Source: Candidatus Wallbacteria bacterium (GTDB taxonomy: Bacteria > Muiribacteriota > UBA6191 > JACPRK01). From it: a stretch of 64,000 nucleotides of DNA. A program made the translations under genes and the position numbers. How positions within the stretch are numbered: position 1 is the stretch's first letter; each line of letters begins with the position of its first letter. The notes under the pieces are model-generated. The model was given only the letters and a program-made list of their open reading frames with translations. It was not told where the DNA came from and made no database searches. Shown here piece by piece: positions 61,338 through 64,000 of the stretch. The stretch lies in assembly GCA_016213845.1 (NCBI GenBank), contig JACQZN010000122.1, forward strand, positions 39,367 through 103,366, written 5' to 3'.

Positions 61338-62153
61338 TCAGAGCTCCTCGACGAAGCGGCCCTCGAGGGCGGAGAAGACCGTCCAGCCCAGGGCGAGAAG
61401 CGCGGAGCTGAAGAGGGCGGCGGGCGCCAGGGAGGCCAGGTCGGGCCAGGCGCCGAGGTAGAGCGCGTCCTGGAAAGCGACGACGATGGGGGCCATCGGG
61501 TTGGCAGCCAGGACCCAGCGGTAGGCGTCCGGGACGGCGGAGGCCGGGTAGGCGATGGGTGTGAGAAAGAACCAGAGGCGCAGTACGGCGGTGGCGGCCT
61601 GGCCCACATCCCGCACGAAGACGTTGAGGGCGCCGAAGAGCAGCACCAGCCCGAATGCGAACGAGGCGAGCAGCAGTCCAAGCAAGGGCACTGCCAGCAG
61701 CGCGGCCGGAAGTCGGCCGTGGTGCCAGGCGGCCAGCGGCAACACCAGCGCCAGCGTCGCGGCGAAGTGGACACCATGGCTGGCGACGACACTGGCGGGC
61801 AGGAGGGCCCGCGGGAAGCTCGCCGTCCGGATCAGTCCCGCGTTGCCGAGGAAGCAACCAAGCCCCGAGCCGACGGCGCCGGAGAACCAGAGCCAGGGCA
61901 GGAGCCCCGAGAGCAGAAAGACCGGATATCCCGGCGCCGAGGCCCTCAGGATGCCCGCGAAGAGCAGCGAGTAGACGGCGACGAGCGCCGCAGGCTGCAG
62001 GAGGCTCCAGGACGCGCCCAGCAGGGAGCCCTTGTAGCGGAGCGCCAGGTCGCGGCGCACCAGCGCTGCCAGCAGGTGGCGGCGGCGGCCCGGAGATCGG
62101 GCCGATGCGGAGCTGGATGCGGCAGGCGAAAGCATCCCACTAGGCATCGGCAA
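61338..62153 (-). CDS. ABC-2 type polysaccharide permease (Wzm-like)
   Basis: The 271-residue membrane protein has the ABC-2 fold: LVRRDLALRYKGSLLGASW (the cytoplasmic coupling region before helix 1), six hydrophobic helices and LTPIAYPASAVP. It forms the channel for the convergent Wzt-like ATPase. It starts 3 bases after the stop of the upstream glycosyltransferase. The first 25 residues are low-complexity; a start inside them is possible. Confidence 0.9.
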   Translation of the reverse strand: MPMPSGMLSPAASSSASARSPGRRRHLLAALVRRDLALRYKGSLLGASWSLLQPAALVAVYSLLFAGILRASAPGYPVFLLSGLLPWLWFSGAVGSGLGCFLGNAGLIRTASFPRALLPASVVASHGVHFAATLALVLPLAAWHHGRLPAALLAVPLLGLLLASFAFGLVLLFGALNVFVRDVGQAATAVLRLWFFLTPIAYPASAVPDAYRWVLAANPMAPIVVAFQDALYLGAWPDLASLAPAALFSSALLALGWTVFSALEGRFVEEL

Positions 62154-62156
62154 CCG

Positions 62157-63995
62157 TCAGAGCCTGATCCAGAAGTCGGAGCGTTCGCGGCACAGATGCG
62201 GGCTGTAGAACGGGTCGTCCTCGATCCAGTCCTTCCAGCGAACGCGCATCGTCGTGACCTCGGCTGGGTCGAGGTCGTGGCCGCGCGTGGCCGACTCCCG
62301 GTGGGTCAGAACGGCCTCCGGGCAGTAGACGACGAGCTTGCCGGCCTTGCGGAGTCGCAGACAGTAGTCGACGTCATTGAACGCGACGGGCAGGGCGTCC
62401 TCGTCGAAGCCGCCGACCGAGCGGAAGAGCTCCGCGGGCGTCAGCAGACAGGCCGCCGTGACGGCGCTGTAGTTGCGCGTGACGTGCGGAGCGCCAAAAT
62501 AGCCGGGCCATTCGGACGGCACGTGTCCGAATGCGTTTGCTGCGACTCCGCCGACACCCAGGATGACACCGGCGTGTTGCAAGCGGCCGTCGGGATAGAG
62601 GAGCTTTGCCCCGACGGCGCCGACGGCGGGGTCCTTCGCGAGCGCGACCATCTCGCGCAGCCAATCGGGTGAGAGGACCGCGGCGTCGTTGTTCATGAAG
62701 AGCAGCTGCTGGCCCCGGGCGGCGCGCGCGGCCATGTTGTTCATTGCCGAGAAATTGAATCGGCCGGAGTAGCGGAGGACGCGGACGCGGGAATCGGCCT
62801 CGAGCTCGGACAGATATCGAAGAGTGGAAGGCTCCGTCGAGTCGTGGTCGATGACGAGCACCTCGAGGGCCGGGTAGTCGGTGATGGTCAGCAGCGAGTC
62901 GACGCAGGGCCGCAGCAGCTCCAGACGATCCCGAGTGGGGATGAGGACGCTGACCAGCGGCAGCTGACCCAGCTCCCGCACCCACCTGTAGGTGCCGGGG
63001 AGCGTTCCCCGCAGCGCCGTTCCGGCGACGCGCCGCCGCTCCATGGCCGAGTCGAGCGCCCGGACGGCGCTGTCGACGGCGTACTGCTTGGCGCAGGGGT
63101 CGAGCGCCGCCGACCCGGGGGTCTGGCGCCAGTGGTAGAGGATGCGCGGGATGTGGACGACCCGATCGGCGTCTTCCGTCACGCGCAGGGCCAGGTCGTA
63201 GTCCTGACTTCCGTCGAATCCGGAGCGGAATCCGCCAGCTTGGTGCACGCGCTCTCGGCGGTAGACCGAGAGGTGCGACGTGTACATCTGCGACTGGAGC
63301 AGGTGAGGCGACCAGTCCGGCTTGAAGTACGGGTCGACCCGGCGGCCGTCCTCTGTGAGCTTGTCTTCGTCGGAATAGACGAGGTCGGCCTGCTCGGCCT
63401 GGAGCTGCTCGACGACGCGGTAGAGGGCTTCGGGAGAGAGCTCATCGTCCTGGTCGAGCAAGCCGACGTAGCTGCCCGTGGCGATGGAGAGCGCGGCCGA
63501 AGTGGCACCCGCGATGCCGAGGTGCCGCTCCGAAGAGGTGATGCAGATGCGACTGTCCAGCTGGGCCCAGTGTCCAAGCGATCGGGCAACCCAGGGTGCC
63601 TGCGGCCCGTCGAGGGCCAGACAAAGCTCCCAGTTGTCGTAAATCTGTGCACGAACGGACTGGACCGCCCGCGCAAGCCAGCGTGCGTCGGGCTGGTAGA
63701 CAGGCACCAGGAGGCTGACGACAGGCCGCCGCCGCAGCTTGCCGGCAGCGTGGGCCAGCGCGCGCAGCTCGAGCGGCCCAGGCTCGTTGGCCTGCCGCCA
63801 GACGTCATACGGAGCCGGCGCAGGAGCCACTTTGCGGCGCACGAACGCCAGCGAGCGCTTCGCAAGCCCGACGGCACCCGCCGTCCGCCACGTGTTGGCG
63901 GCCCGATCCAGCAGCGATCCCGTATCGGGCGGCGCCGGTGGCGGCACCGGAGCCCAGCAGGTTATGGCCTGCGTCCAGTTGGAAAACGCGTACAT
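62157..63995 (-). CDS. Glycosyltransferase with two GT2 domains (possibly 5'-truncated)
   Basis: At least 612 residues are present. GT2 domain 1 (about 90-300) has VSLLVPVYQPD, LLDQDDELSPEAL and YSDEDKL; GT2 domain 2 (about 340-600) has VSVLIPTRDR, VLVIDHDST, FMNNDAAVLSPDWL and FNDVDYCLRLRKAG. Such double transferases add two sugars in turn to O-antigen or rhamnan-type chains. The first Met lies 5 bases from the window edge and the first 40 residues are poorly conserved, so the gene may begin further out. Confidence 0.88.
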   Translation of the reverse strand: MYAFSNWTQAITCWAPVPPPAPPDTGSLLDRAANTWRTAGAVGLAKRSLAFVRRKVAPAPAPYDVWRQANEPGPLELRALAHAAGKLRRRPVVSLLVPVYQPDARWLARAVQSVRAQIYDNWELCLALDGPQAPWVARSLGHWAQLDSRICITSSERHLGIAGATSAALSIATGSYVGLLDQDDELSPEALYRVVEQLQAEQADLVYSDEDKLTEDGRRVDPYFKPDWSPHLLQSQMYTSHLSVYRRERVHQAGGFRSGFDGSQDYDLALRVTEDADRVVHIPRILYHWRQTPGSAALDPCAKQYAVDSAVRALDSAMERRRVAGTALRGTLPGTYRWVRELGQLPLVSVLIPTRDRLELLRPCVDSLLTITDYPALEVLVIDHDSTEPSTLRYLSELEADSRVRVLRYSGRFNFSAMNNMAARAARGQQLLFMNNDAAVLSPDWLREMVALAKDPAVGAVGAKLLYPDGRLQHAGVILGVGGVAANAFGHVPSEWPGYFGAPHVTRNYSAVTAACLLTPAELFRSVGGFDEDALPVAFNDVDYCLRLRKAGKLVVYCPEAVLTHRESATRGHDLDPAEVTTMRVRWKDWIEDDPFYSPHLCRERSDFWIRL

Positions 63996-64000
63996 GCCCC

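Overview
The window is GC-rich and densely coded, with genes on both strands and many 1-4 base start/stop overlaps. A Wzm/Wzt-type exporter, an outer-membrane-like beta-barrel, a TolB-like propeller, CarD, a long Rel and many PKD, SUMF1, NHL and TPR proteins point to a free-living diderm bacterium from a deep, poorly cultured group. The overall style fits Acidobacteriota or a neighbouring phylum, but no rRNA or marker here settles it. Several genes have a TATAAT-like box only a few bases before the start codon, so leaderless mRNAs are probably common.

Layout. 0-6.7 kb: end of a histidine kinase, a fused alpha/beta 2-oxoacid dehydrogenase E1, adenosine deaminase and a REC-PAS-HK-REC-REC hybrid kinase. 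6.9-13.9 kb: a self-contained type II fatty-acid/polyketide-like cluster (ketosynthase, ACP, two CrtI-like flavin oxidoreductases, FabG, a zinc-finger-FabZ fusion, FabI). 14.0-18.9 kb: a tightly overlapping sugar operon (SUMF1 protein, class II aldolase, tandem-duplicated nucleotidyltransferase, GT2, GDPD-like). 18.9-25.5 kb: secreted propeller protein, tRNA-Val, TPR protein, FHA-GAF-adenylate cyclase and two RING-finger membrane proteins. 25.5-33.5 kb: an ArgC homologue lacking the catalytic Cys, Rel, and der-plsY-gpsA-NHL. 33.7-42.5 kb: one giant secreted protein with PKD domains and four Ig-SUMF1 modules. 42.8-49.2 kb: a translationally coupled operon of a PqqD-like protein, ATP-grasp ligase, fold-III PLP decarboxylase, urea-transporter/M23 fusion, beta-barrel and TPR protein. 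49.2-57.8 kb: peroxiredoxin, DUF512 radical-SAM protein, CarD, DUF362 protein, two odd tRNAs, and several secreted or membrane proteins. 57.8-64 kb: a polysaccharide synthesis and ABC-export locus.

Most notable. (1) The PqqD/ATP-grasp/decarboxylase/urea-transporter-M23/beta-barrel/TPR operon looks like a complete make-and-move small-molecule system that I cannot match to a described pathway. (2) The KS-ACP-CrtI-CrtI-FabG-ZnF/FabZ-FabI cluster resembles the gene types proposed for ladderane or polyunsaturated lipid synthesis, without radical-SAM genes. (3) Two near-identical tRNAs carry a GUC (Asp) anticodon on a long-variable-arm body and differ only in loops. (4) Several non-coding repeat families are present: a composite period-7 array, a 124-bp element at two distant sites, and long perfect palindromes, one of which supplies the stop codon of an ABC ATPase.
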